The notes below the pieces were generated by a model, which was not told the DNA's origin, ran no database searches, and saw nothing but the letters and a program-made list of their open reading frames with translations. Position numbers and translations under genes: made by a program. From Azolla pinnata (Eukaryota > Streptophyta > Polypodiopsida > Salviniales > Salviniaceae): a DNA stretch of 35,162 nt. Below, piece by piece: positions 23,165-34,234 of this stretch. Location of the stretch: contig JBBBWG010032719.1 in NCBI GenBank assembly GCA_037176905.1, positions 3,557 to 38,718 of the forward strand, read 5' to 3'. Positions within the stretch are counted from its first letter, which is position 1. Every line of letters starts with the position of its first letter.

Positions 23165-25376
23165 TAGGCTAAAAATCCACAGGTAGTTATTATTTCATGT
23201 GATAGATTTGTTTGGGTTTTATCTGCAGCACTTTATTGACCCTGCACTTTCTGCAGGATGCGAGGTTTAATATTTGGGCAGTGATCAGCAGCAGCCAAAC
23301 CTATTGTCTTCTTTTTATTTTTGCTCTGCTCATACATAACAACGTGCTTAGAAATTTTGCTGCATGCTTTCCCTTCTGTTTTTATGAGTGTCTTTTGGTT
23401 GTGTGGTCTGTAGGTTTATTATGTATGGGTGGCTGTCTAGGTGACGTCTATAGATGATTCTAGTGTTAGGATATAAAAGCCAGTTACAATTCAGGAGGAT
23501 GGTTGTCACAGAAACAGTAATTCATGGCTGTTTGAATATTCCCAGAGCAGCGGCAGTTTCTTAACAAACAAGGCCCTTTGGTTATGGTGGATGATGGTGG
23601 TCTTAAAACTTACCTGCATTTGTTCAGGAGACAGGTTGCTAGCTATGCATTTCTGGATAGTTCTATATGTTGTCCAATACATGGATAGTTTTCTATCATG
23701 TCCAGTAGATAGCTAACAGTGGTCAGTGTTCAAAGACCAAAAAATGAAGTTTTGTGCCAGATTGTTGAGCTTCCAACATTAGCCTTCCTTACGGGATCTA
23801 TGTGCCACAGTTAAACAGGAGGTATTGGGATGCTCAAAGCTCTGCCATTCTACATCAAGGAAGGGAGTATGTCCATCTTGGGAAGCAGATAAAACACCAC
23901 ATATATTTCTATATACATGAGGAGCTGAAAGTGACTACTTTTTTTCAACATACTACTGTTCTTGAACAACCTGATGCTGTGCTTAGAACTGGCTTCTTAA
24001 ACTGGTGTAAACTTTAACTATTGAAATGGGGTCAGATAGCATGTTCTGTCCATGTCTGAATGATTCTGGTGATGTTAACCCATTTCATCTATGGGAAAAA
24101 CATATGTTATGACAAACTTGGATTATGTTTATGGCCTTACCTATCTATGGGATATATATCGCGTGTAAAGTGTCAGAAATGTAGCAATTCTATTCTAGCT
24201 TTCAAGATTGGCAATAAGTGTCACAATATTTTTGGCACGGGAGATGATTTCATGTTTTTGTAATGCAAGGTTTCAATATTATTGTAAGACTTTGTATATC
24301 GTGTATGTACTGATAACTGATACATATCCAGTTAATCCATCCTGACCATTTTTCTAAGTTAAACACACATACAACACATGCATTGGTCAGCATTCAGTCT
24401 TTTTTCAAGGATACGTTTAATATTCCTTCATCTCTGCTGCCATTGTGTATATACTCAAATTCGAATGACTTGGCAGAACGAGAAGCATTTGCTTTTGCTC
24501 CCTTTCTTCGCCAATCTTGCAATTCATGCATTTCAATGGACATCCAATGAGAATGCTTGTGCCATTACATAGCGTGACACCCTTCCTGAAGAGCAACCGC
24601 TTCAATAACAACTTACCAGCACATGGAATGCTTACTAATCAATACGATTGACTGACTGACACAAAGAATGGAACCTCATATTCACTTAGTTCAGTTTCAC
24701 TGACATTTTGTCCAAAGAATTGAAGGCAAATATTGGATAGCGCTTGCCACAAGCCTGCTAATAAATATTAATCAAGTTTTCATTAAGTTACATCGTCTTT
24801 AATGTACATGTACATGTTGAAAAAATAATCAGTATAACGAATTCCAATCAATATTAGATTACAACAGGTGGAGTTATAGCTTTGAACTCTTAACGTTCAA
24901 GCCTGAACTCTAAAAATACAATCTCTATCAAACAAAGCTCCTTGTACTTCCATAAAACCACTGATCCTTGTACTTCCATAAAACCACTGATGCGACGACT
25001 CCCTCCCTTATACGGCTTTTCCTCATTTTACTATCCTGATGCAATGGTGGTGTTCCAGAAGAGTGCAACAGCTCACTCTTGGATGTTATTTGCGATGCCA
25101 TTATAGTTGTATGTTCTTTAAGCCTAGGAACTATGTCCAAAACATGTTCCTGTTATTTGATGTCTAATAATTAATTGTGGGGATCGATCTTGTTTGGGAT
25201 GTTTATGAGGAATGCCCTCCCCATGAAGACCCATTTCTTGATCCGATCCATGTTTCTTACCTTGGGCCAAGATTCCTTTCCTTGAGCGGACATATTTTCC
25301 ATTCTCATGGTGCCAAGTATCTCTTGAAATCGAGAGATTGCTGCTCTCTCTAGCGGGATCAAAGATAGATAGCATT
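23165..25376. other. Convergent intergenic region between SR45 and the RING ligase
   Basis: This holds the SR45 3' UTR (from 23165, plus strand) and the 3' UTR of the RING ligase (up to 25376, minus strand). The open frames at 23212-23457, 23802-24263 and 24378-24572 show no domain. A minus-strand open frame at 25124-25468 overlaps the last ligase exon in a different frame and is not supported by homology. Confidence 0.6.
24940..24991. repeat. 26-bp tandem repeat, two copies
   Basis: The phrase ccttgtacttccataaaacc plus actgat occurs twice in immediate succession, in the probable 3' flank of the RING ligase gene. Confidence 0.85.
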
Positions 25377-28300
25377 TTATGAGCTTTGCTGTGTACTAGC
25401 CTGGATAGGAACATTGGAACCAAAATACAAACTCGACATTCCATGAGCTTGTTGTGCCGTGCTACCACCCTCGAGAGCCGAAAGATTGAGAGTGGGAAAT
25501 ACCGAACACCGACAACGGGGGCACTTGATATTGAGACTCAGCCATTTATCAATACAATCTATATGAAAATTGTGGGCACAAGGCAAACCACGTACCTATT
25601 GTAAAAATCCACAGCGTGTTTGTAGAGATTACTTAAAGTGGGAAGCTAGAAAACGTAAATGAGGAAAATATTGGAATACCTCATTTCCCACACAAAATTC
25701 TTCCAAGCAAATGGGGCATTCGTTGCAGTCTGTAGGTACTACCTTGAGCTCGAACTTAGGAAGCTGTTGAATCAACCTTTCTACTACATCCCTCTGTAAA
25801 CACAATCTAAAAAAGTAAGAACCACTCCAACACAGACTACTAACATAAGTCAAATGTTGAAGAGGACAACACCTCAATAACTATCATAAGAGCAGGTCAA
25901 AACCTGGGCTTGTGTCAAGAACTGAGCAGGGTGGTATGTAGCTATATCCACTGCTGTTCGCATATCTTGCCTGGATGAGGTACTTTGAGTTGTCCATTCT
26001 GGAGCCCGGATAAGATCTACCAGAACCTGTAGAGGGAATGGTTTTACATCTTCAATGTGACTGCAACCACAAAGATCATTGAGATCTTACCTGCAAGCTG
26101 GAAAGCTCAGAGCCACGTGATGCTCGTTGAAGGTGCAACCGGCGTCGGGCCAACCACTGTTAGAGGGAAAATAAGTTCCAAACATCTATTTCGGTCTTCA
26201 CAGATAAACAATTTGAAACTCTTCAACTACGCCAGATATGGAGAGCAAGGGTGCATTGTCAATGTTCAATATCTGGGCTACCAATGAGGATAACCTTTAA
26301 CCTTGACAACAAGGGTTCATCTTTTTCGTTGTCCAGTCTATAATTCTCCGCTCATTGACATTCAAATGAAGATGCTAATATTCTATAGCGATCTTCCCAA
26401 TACAAAATAGCCATGCTATTCTATAGGGTCTTATTTTCATAAAACTTTTACCTTTCCTGTTGACAATGAAGCAACACATATCAATGCACTGTAGCTGAAG
26501 ATAAGCCAAACCAAGAAACCCCATTTTTGGCCTTGCGGAATCTGTAAAAGTCTCAGCAATAAAATGTGAGAAGCACAAACATCAAAATAATGAGCTAAAG
26601 ATTTCAATCTACTACTCACACAATCTTTTGAATTGGTGAACCATACACAGCCAATTACTGTCCAAGCCCAAAGGAATGGATAGAGACATAACCCCAAGCA
26701 TGACAAGACTATAATCCTTCCCTTGAATCTCATAGACATTCGTGAATCATCATCGTTCCTGCAGACATAGAGAAATTGGAAACTTTATTGGATTCCCGCA
26801 AATAAAGTCTAGGACACATCCTCTTGTCTACTGAAACTTTGATATGAAGTGTCCACACAAATTTGTGTTGTTGCATTCTTTTTGTACGCATAAGAATCTC
26901 TTTCACTATTATAGTTTCAAAATCTAATAGCTCTGCAATGAGAAAATTAATCTAAAATCTAAAATGCTGTCATTAAAAAATTAGTAACTGAGATCATCTC
27001 GCCATTTCTGAGAAAAGCCCAAGACTTGCTAGTATGAAAATCCAAAAACCACAAACAATAAATCCCAATTTAGTGCCACACACTAATCATCGATCACCAA
27101 ATTATTTTGATTCTACAAGTCTGCATCATCACCATGCTTTTTATCCTAGTTCTCAACATCCTCTAGCTTTTCAGTGTTAAGTGAATTCTAAAACCATCTC
27201 AAACTTCATCATCCTCATTCTATACGCCATAAGTCGAAGTTTTGGTGGATGGAGCCCCGATTCTCTCCCTATCCATTTGAATAAGATAAACTGTACACTG
27301 AATTCCTCCCAAAGATTATACACCATTCGACACCTTGCATGCACACCCACATACCAATGATATGTTTACCTGGTTCATCACATAAAGTCTATTGCAAAAA
27401 ATACATCATAAATCAGGTATTCTCATTTTGAAATTTACCAGCAGGAATGGCTATCTCTCAAAAATTGGATACCTTATATACCACTATTTGGTGAATGTTA
27501 TAGTTATTATACTCTTACACATATGCCTGTTACTTCCTCCAGTTTAATACCATGTCTTCCATTTTGGGTTTTGATTGTCTACTCTACAAGCTTAGACAGT
27601 AATGACATGGTAGCTTCTGCTTTATTGTGATAGGATCCTCGTCCTTTTGGACCTAAAAGAAGCAAACGCTTGATGATTTCATTGTGAACTTTCATGCAAG
27701 CAGGCTTTCAAAACACCACTCACGCTTGACAAAATATCATGCATGGAGGTTTGATCATAGGTAAAAAGGAATCATTCCAAATCATACAAATGACCCCTTT
27801 ACATGGGTATTTGAAACAAATGCCAGTATGTTTTCCAGTAATGTATCAAGCGAAAGAATTTGCTTCAATTAAGTCCATTCTACTTATTGTTTCCCTACAT
27901 ATTTGACTATTGTTCTTTGTACCCTTTTCCTTTCTGATATATTTTGATTAACTATTTGCATCGCATTAAGCAAAAGCAACATCTTGCATCTCTTAAACAA
28001 ACTTAAAAATTGGGGACATACCCTTGATTGTGTAACTGGACAATAAGCAAATAGAGACAATACACTAAAATAGAATGTAGGACAAAACACAATTGTGGGT
28101 TTTTACTTACAAGCTCAAACCTGCTGCAAGCCCGTTGTCAATGAACATAAGGCTGCGGAAAATAAAAATTGAGGCATAATCTACCTGCAATAGACGGAAA
28201 AATAAATGTAAGACAACAGCATTTCTATATTTTTCAGCATCATACTTTGAAGGAATTTAAAAAATATTACCATTATCCAAATCTGCAGTGGGTATGCACA

Positions 28301-29011
28301 AGCACTATATTTCTCCCAATTGATTGAGATGATGATTCTATTTCATGGTCAAGGTGGGTTGTATTTTAAATGTACCAGTGTTCAATGAAATGCCAAATAT
28401 GCCCGACAATCATTTAGAAGATTGATTGTCTATATGTGGACTAAATAAGGCTCACAATGGTATGTGACACTGAACACAATGCAAAAGAAACATATGAAGC
28501 AGGATTTCATGAAAACATATAAACCACCAGTTCTGTTCCCCAACTTCTTGGACTATAAAAGGAAACACAACATTCTGATGGAACTATGTAAGCTAACTCA
28601 TCAAAAAAATTCCTCAGATGTTTTCTGGAATTCTTCTCACAATTTCGTACTGCTTCATGGATGAAAAAGGGGCATCATGGTTAGATAAAAAGAGCAGTTT
28701 GCCCAACATTATGGTAAAAACATTTTATTTACATACAGCGTACACACACTCATGCACATATGTTACACACACGAGTAAGCATGTCAGATTGTTTAGATGG
28801 CATGTTTAAAGGATACGCACTGGTAGCAAGCATAGAAAGGAAGAAGGCATCATACCTGCAAAAAATCCGAGATAAACAGATGAATGAGTTCACTATCTGA
28901 AACAATGACTCAGCCAAACGAGCCCTAGAGATTACACCGGGACATAATGAAGCAAACCAATGCAGGGAATGGAAAGATGTACCATTTCACATCAATCTGT
29001 CTCCACCTCAT
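25377..29011 (-). CDS. SIS3: SIS3-like transmembrane RING-H2 E3 ubiquitin ligase, 10 exons
   Basis: It resembles Arabidopsis SUGAR-INSENSITIVE 3, a membrane E3 ligase acting in sugar response. Coding exons in transcript order: 29011-28983, 28855-28817, 28337-28271, 28184-28111, 26758-26620, 26541-26452, 26156-26091, 26026-25904, 25793-25680, 25595-25377. All introns are GT-AG and phases join to 319 codons plus stop. The start MRWRQIDVKW and YDAFFLSMLATS align with the family N-terminus. Four hydrophobic segments lie at about 13-29, 48-60, 85-110 (CLYPFLWAWTVIG) and 124-142 (GFLVWLIFSYSALICVA). The RING-H2 ligands are Cys235, Cys238, Cys253, His255, His258, Cys261, Cys272 and Cys275 (ECPICLEEF; LPCAHNFHIDCIDKW; KCPRCRCSVFP), all present. 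The tail after the RING is about 40 residues, shorter than in Arabidopsis SIS3. Exons 1 and 2 are only 29 and 39 nt. The gene is convergent with SR45 and divergent from the gene at 31578. Confidence 0.93.
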
Positions 29012-29279
29012 TGTCTCTTACTTCAGGCCCGAATGGAGGGCATCCATGAAAGTGATGAAACCGTAGGGATCAATCGAAAAGCTCAAATTTCCAGCTCTTA
29101 GCTTCACATGATGAAGCGAAAGAAAGTCAGCATTTTTTTTGGGTGCTGGTCTGCTTTGTTTATGCCAGCAAGCATGAAACTCTAACTTCTCGATGAGAGA
29201 AGAATCGAGTTTCACGAATAGGGTGAAATCTGAACGCTTCTCCTTTGCCTTCTTCTTTTTATCGATCCAGGAGGTGCTG

Positions 29280-29702
29280 AAACCCTAATTTCAGAAGCAA
29301 CGAAGGAGCCAACCTTTTGAAGCTCCAGACCTTCGCACATGGAAAGAGTGTGCAGGCAACGACACGAACATAACCTGGAACCCCGGATTTCACCACAGAC
29401 GAATAGATCGGATAGCTGTGCCGACCACGAAACCGAAAGGGAGATGGAATACGGTGCCCTGAATTTCAACACAGAAGAGATCGAGATGAGGTAAGATGGA
29501 AAATCGGAACGAAAATGGAGATGGCGAACACGGAGATCGATCGATCAGTCGGGCATGTAGAAACCCACAATTTCACACGCGCAGAGCGGAAACGAAGGCA
29601 AGCGAGAGACAGAGACAGAGATGAAACCCTAATTCCAATGGCGATGGGAAGCTCCGGCACGAGCAGCAAAACCCTAATTCACGGGTCGCGATGAAACCCT
29701 AA
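29280..29702 (-). promoter_or_regulatory. Four telo-boxes upstream of the RING ligase gene
   Basis: AAACCCTAA occurs at 29280-29288, 29634-29642, 29669-29677 and 29694-29702. Telo-boxes are known in 5' regions of many plant genes and recruit telobox-binding proteins. Their spacing and position, 270-690 bp upstream of the ligase start codon, fit its 5' UTR/promoter. The function is inferred. Confidence 0.6.
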
Positions 29703-29725
29703 TTTCTCTGCTTCGTGCTCTGCGT

Positions 29726-29726
<1 letters not shown>

Positions 29727-29764
<38 letters not shown>
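29727..29764. repeat. (CT)19 microsatellite, GAGA-type element on the minus strand
   Basis: Thirty-eight bases of uninterrupted CT. Read in the direction of the ligase gene this is a (GA)n tract, a sequence bound by plant BBR/BPC proteins in promoters. It may be regulatory or merely a microsatellite. Confidence 0.85.
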
Positions 29765-29767
<3 letters not shown>

Positions 29768-29770
29768 TCT

Positions 29771-30500
29771 TAGTGATTAAGGAGCTAATTAACTCGCTAA
29801 TTGCACCTGCTAATCACGGCTCCTTTGTTGAGATCGATCTTACGCTCCGCCCTAATGACGCTCTCTGCAACTAAGGACATGGTTTAAGTCGCTAATCGCA
29901 CCAGTTGATCAACGCTCCTTTGTTGAAATCGATTCACGCCCCACCCTAATGATGTTGTCGTCTGTGTGATTAAGGAGTCTGTTAAGTCGCTAATCGCACC
30001 GGCTAATCGCGGCTCCTCTTGTTGAGGCCGATTTACGCTCCACCATAATGACACTATCTTTGTGATTTAGGAGCTGGTTATCTCGCGAATCGCACGAGCT
30101 AATCACGACTCCTCCATTGAGATTGATTTCGCTCTCCAGCATAAATGATGTCGTCTCTGTGATTAAGGGGCTGGTTAACTCGCTAATCACGACTCCTTTG
30201 TGAGATATGCTCCACCGTAATGACATTGTCCATGTGATTAAGGAGTTGGTTAACTTGCTAATCACACCAACTAATCACGACTCCTCTGTTGAGATATGCT
30301 CCACCGTAATGATGTTGTCCATGTGATTAAGGACCTGGTTAACTCGCACCAGCTAATGACGGCTCCTCTCTTGAGATTGATTTACGCTTCATTGTTACGA
30401 CGTTATCTTTGTGATGATGGACCTTGTCAAATCGCTAATTGCATCAAGTAATCACGACTCCTATGTTGAAATCGATTTATGCTCCACCACAATGAGGTTG
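29771..30500. repeat. Degenerate tandem repeat, about eight units of 75-100 bp
   Basis: Units begin with variants of gtgattaaggagctggtta near 29771, 29868, 29965, 30060, 30158, 30235, 30324 and 30410. Each continues with aactcgctaatcgcacc, gctaatcacgactcct, ttgttgagatcgattta and cgctccaccctaatgacgtt. Some units lack an internal segment, which explains the 77-98 bp spacing. Each unit has inverted words (gtgattaaggag; ctaatcac and gctcctt), so single units could form hairpins. No similarity to a known satellite can be claimed from reading alone. Confidence 0.9.
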
Positions 30501-30603
30501 TGAGCATTCGGATGCGTAATCGGATTATGGGCATGCACAGGTGCGACTGATTTGCATGTAAACAACACGCAAACTTGCGTTAATTCTGTCAGCTAGTCCT
30601 CAA

Positions 30604-30695
30604 GATGATCAGACTGAAGTGCTAATTACGCGACAACATCATCAAGAATGTTCCGGGACCACAACAGATGATCAGAACGGAGTGCTAATTACGTG
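30604..30695. repeat. Short direct repeat
   Basis: agatgatcagactgaagtgctaatta-type sequence (30604) recurs at about 30666 as agatgatcagaacggagtgctaatta. The two copies are about 62 bp apart and differ at a few bases. Confidence 0.75.
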
Positions 30696-31333
30696 TTTCT
30701 GATTAGCGCATGCCACAAGTCGCATAGAATATGTCTGTTTCTGTTGTTATTGGCCTTGGTTCTTTTTAAAGAAAAACTAAGATCTTAGTAGTTCAGCTAT
30801 TTGTCTCGTTTAAGGACTCCGGAAATGGGTTGTTATGGCTACTATAGAATCTCAGATAGTTTTTTTACTCCAAGATTTTTTGCCTTATCTGGAAGAGATT
30901 GTGATTCCTAGCATCGCTAGATCAGATATTGCTTACAGGCACTCAGTCCCTAGAAGAGCTTATCCTATTCAGTAGAGCGTCTAAGCTGATGATGCATCAC
31001 TTTTGACCAAAGCAGTGAAAAGTGTTTCAGATAGTCGCGTCAATTATAACAGACACTTCTATTGAGTCTATCCGCTGTTTGTTACCCGCAATTGCTAGAT
31101 TTTTTCTTCATGTCCTAGCCATCTATGCGTCAGTCAAGGCCAGAAAGCAAGCGAGGGTATCACGATGCATGTAGTTTTTCATTTATGTGCCCCTTATCTT
31201 TCCTTCGTTTTCGTTCGACGATGCTGGGGCTTGCTGGTGAGCAGGGGTCTCTCGAGCACGATTCCGTGCGCAATTCGTGGGTAGCTTGTTCTTCTCGACG
31301 ATATCGAAATCGCAAGACTTTACGCAGATCTTA

Positions 31334-31431
31334 TTTAGGGTTTAGAGTTTCATTGTCTCATGCTAAGCTAGGGTTTAGGATTTTGGGGTTTAGGGTTAGA
31401 TTGTCTTCTGCTGAGATAGGGTTTAGGGTTT
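31334..31431. repeat. Interstitial telomere-like (TTTAGGG) cluster
   Basis: Several tagggttta or gtttaggg words, complete or degenerate, occur in about 100 bp, 150-250 bp upstream of the plus-strand start codon at 31578. Plant telomeres are (TTTAGGG)n. In this position the motifs may act as telo-boxes of the downstream promoter. Confidence 0.75.
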
Positions 31432-31495
31432 CCTGTTAAGGCATGGAAAGTTTTTACAGGGGTATGTTTTGTAAATACATAAAACAGGGACCATT

Positions 31496-31575
31496 AAAGA
31501 AGAAGTAGAAGAAGAAGAAGAAGAAGAGAAGAAGAGAAGAAGAAGCAGAAGAAGAAGAAGTAGAAGAAGAAAGAA
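31496..31575. repeat. (GAA)n-rich purine tract before the start codon
   Basis: Nearly 80 bases of agaagaag with occasional tagaag or gcagaag, ending three bases before the ATG at 31578. It is probably the 5' UTR. Such a homopurine tract could form triplex DNA. Confidence 0.85.
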
Positions 31576-31577
31576 TC

Positions 31578-34234
31578 ATGGTGATCGCTGACGCCCCTGC
31601 TCGGGCTCTCATCATTTTTGGCGATGGCCTTCTCGAATCCCTGACATATTCTCACACTAATCTCCATCGAGTTGCAGAGGCGGGATCCTGTGGATTTCTC
31701 GCTCTTCGCCATATCCCTTCCCATCATGGTATGCTTCTCTTTTTTCTTTAAAAAAAAAAAAAATCTGTTCCTCCGTTCCGTGTTTCTCTTCCCCTCGTTT
31801 CCTTTAGCTTCTTATCCGAGGGATAAAAAGAAAGTTGTGGGCCTTTTCTGCATTGGGAATTCCCTAGATGCTTTGTGATGTTCCCCTGTTGTTACAATGC
31901 ATCGCTCATTTGAAACTCAAGGTTTGCAACCTCTGATAAAATTTGCTTGTTTTTGGGGCCTTCATTCCTTGATATTTTAGCCCAGGATAACTCGATGACT
32001 CCCCTTAATTCTCTTAATTTCATTTGGGACCGTTTCCTTTTCTTTGATATGCTACCTAGAAATATACCTGTTTATTTTGAGAATTGGGTTATTGTTTGGT
32101 ATATACATACATTTATATTTATTGAGCTTATGCTGGTTGGAAATAGCCTTTTTTTTCCAACAGAGATACGTAAAATTTTCTTCCAAACATATCTAATTTG
32201 TTATAGCTCTTTTCCATAATACCCTAGACGAGATTCAAACTATCACGAACCCGCTATGGGTTTATGGAGTCTGTTATGCATGTCTGATCTGCTGGTCTCA
32301 CAGAAAACCAGAGATAGGTAAAACACATGATCAAAACTCGACCTTTTCAGGTAAATATCTGTCACAAAAATGTGGAATGATTCCCTCCTAAAGTCTTATA
32401 AATATGCGGAGTTCAAAGTTTTCAACAGAAATATCAAGGCTCTCAGCCTATTTATTTATCCATCCATGATCTGAGTAATATGACATTTGTAGAGTTTTAG
32501 AGCCAGTAAACCTCATTGACTTAATCATCTGTTCCTCACTGTGTTTAGTTTCAATAACATTTATCGAGCGAACAAGAAATCCCTTGGGAATGTATAAATG
32601 TTCTTCTGACTTTGCATTGTGTCGCATTAGCTTGAGTTGATAATGGAAATCTCCTAGTATTAATAATGAAGATTTTCTGGACACTGTGCCAAGCCTTTTC
32701 AAATAATGTAGTATATTTTTTAATGATGGCAGCAACTCCCAATGGCAGGATTTTGTTTGAAATGCAACAAATTCTTGATGTACACGATTTTCTGGTGGGT
32801 ATCTTATGTTCACCTGGACTTTTGTTCATGAAATGAATGTTCAAAAAGATTATTACTTCTAATTGAATCTCTGTTTAAGGTACAGCTAAATTCAACCGAA
32901 GGAAGTGATAGAGAATCAGCCACCATGCCTTCCATTGCTGAAAGGTGTGGGCCTGATTTATAGTTCCATTGAGCCTATTGTGAATGATATTATATTGTGC
33001 CAAATTTAATATAAATATTTGATTGTTATAGTAACTGAAAAATTTAAGCAAATATTCTTTTTCTTGTATGAAACTACTCTTAATTCTGGAGCGTCCAGAG
33101 TACTTCCTACCAAAGTTAACCATTGATCAGAAAATCTCTTCAAAATTTAGCACCAAAGTGTGTGATTCCAGAAACCCCAAATCTGTAATGAGCTTCATGG
33201 TTGTGAGAATCTACGAGACTAGAGAGGAAAAGAGTGGCTGATAATGCAGATTGTTCTAATTCGTAATCAATTTCATGGTTTTAATGAGCTAAATTCAGCC
33301 GAAGGAAGGGTTCTCAATCTGTGCCTCGATTTTTGTCTCAGGTTTATGGGCATGAGAGCAACTCTATTCACAAATTCAACAATTGTTGCTGACTTGGGGA
33401 AATCTGCTGGATTCACTTTAATAGATGACAAGATCAAATTTGTTAAAGGTGGAGATGTTACGAATATCTCAGATTTAGTGCTGCCCGAACCGTCAACAGC
33501 AGCTTTAGAACTTGTAGAAACGCTTGGTTTGGGCACTAAATGCAACGATTCTACCAACTGCAGCGAGTTGGTTTTATTGCACCTTGGGACTGGCTCTGAT
33601 GATGAGAATCTAAAATACCTTGATTGGATGAACTCATTGGTTGGGGAAGTTAAAGCTCTAATGCAACCGGGTACTAAGGCATATGATCATTTATATCTCG
33701 TTCTGGTTTTGGGTTATGGAGATACGGCACTTTCCTTTGAAAATATTGAGGATGCTAATGTTCCAACTCTAGAATTGCTGGGGAAGATTCCAGAAAGCTT
33801 GAAAGACTTTCGTCCTAAGCAATCATACAAATGGAAGAATGGAAAGCTTATTGATGATGTGCGGTGAGGCTACGAGACATTATTATTAATCTTGGTATAA
33901 AGGGATTTCAGAGAAGTGAAACTGAAACTATGGTTTCCTTTATTAGAGATCATCATCCATTGCTGGTCGTTCATCAGATGGATGGGGTCACACGTCGGGA
34001 CGAGGCTGCATCGCTGAGCTTTGAGGAATTCATCAAGGCAATACAACTTTTTTTGTTGAATTAAGAAAACTTATGGATTTGAACCTTGTTGCATTAGAAG
34101 TGTAAGTTTTAAGATAATGCTGTTTCTTTGTTTTTGCTTTGGACCAGAATGGTAGCAGTCTTGCAATTTTGGCGGATCGCTTTCTCCATGAGATTGCTTT
34201 CAAGCTTTGGAAGGCGCCCAAATATGGAGCTTGA
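31578..34234 (+). CDS. Plant-conserved phosphoglycerate-mutase-like protein, 6 exons
   Basis: Rebuilt exons: 31578-31728, 32733-32794, 32880-32944 (or from 32886, a tandem acceptor), 33342-33863, 33947-34037, 34148-34234. Phases join exactly to 325 codons plus stop. The N-terminus (ALIIFGDGLLES, then HTNLHRVAEAGSCGFLAL) recalls the first strand and the TPNLDxLAxxG helix of cofactor-independent phosphoglycerate mutases and alkaline-phosphatase-fold enzymes. MPSIAERFMGMRATLFTN spans exons 3-4 and fits that family. The C-terminus (DGVTRRD, then RFLHEIAFKLWKAPKYGA) matches a plant protein that I recall only under the label cofactor-independent phosphoglycerate mutase-like. At 325 residues it is shorter than true enzymes of this class (about 400-550 aa) and I do not see a full metal-site set, so catalysis is doubtful. 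Exon 2 is the least certain. Intron 5 starts with GC (AAG|gcaata). The final 28 codons are well supported. Confidence 0.82.
32876..33310 (+). repeat. Copy of the start of exon 3 within the following intron
   Basis: agctaaattcaaccgaaggaag at the start of exon 3 (32884) recurs as agctaaattcagccgaaggaag (33286) in the intron just before exon 4. The second copy also follows an AG, but is followed by different sequence. Confidence 0.75.
34038..34147 (+). other. Putative GC-AG intron of the PGM-like gene
   Basis: Reading through from exon 5 gives a stop at 34062. The conserved C-terminal block resumes at 34148 after gctttggaccag in phase 0. The only donor that keeps the frame near the expected residue is AAG|gcaata, a GC donor matching the known AG|GCAAG consensus in five positions. 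Confidence 0.65.

Larger units (their letters stand above)
29012..31577. other. Divergent intergenic region between the RING ligase and PGM-like genes
   Basis: This 2.6-kb region must carry promoters for both flanking genes. In order it holds the ligase 5' UTR/promoter with four AAACCCTAA telo-boxes and a (CT)n tract, a tandem repeat at 29771-30500, unclassified AT-rich DNA with a small internal duplication (30604-30695), telomere-like TTTAGGG words and a (GAA)n tract just upstream of the plus-strand gene. No further gene was recognised. Confidence 0.7.

Noticed and set aside
25124-25468. Minus-strand open frame of 114 codons overlapping the last ligase exon
   Set aside because: It is in a different frame from the RING coding sequence, has no homology that I recognise, and begins inside the coding exon, so it is a shadow plus 3' UTR.
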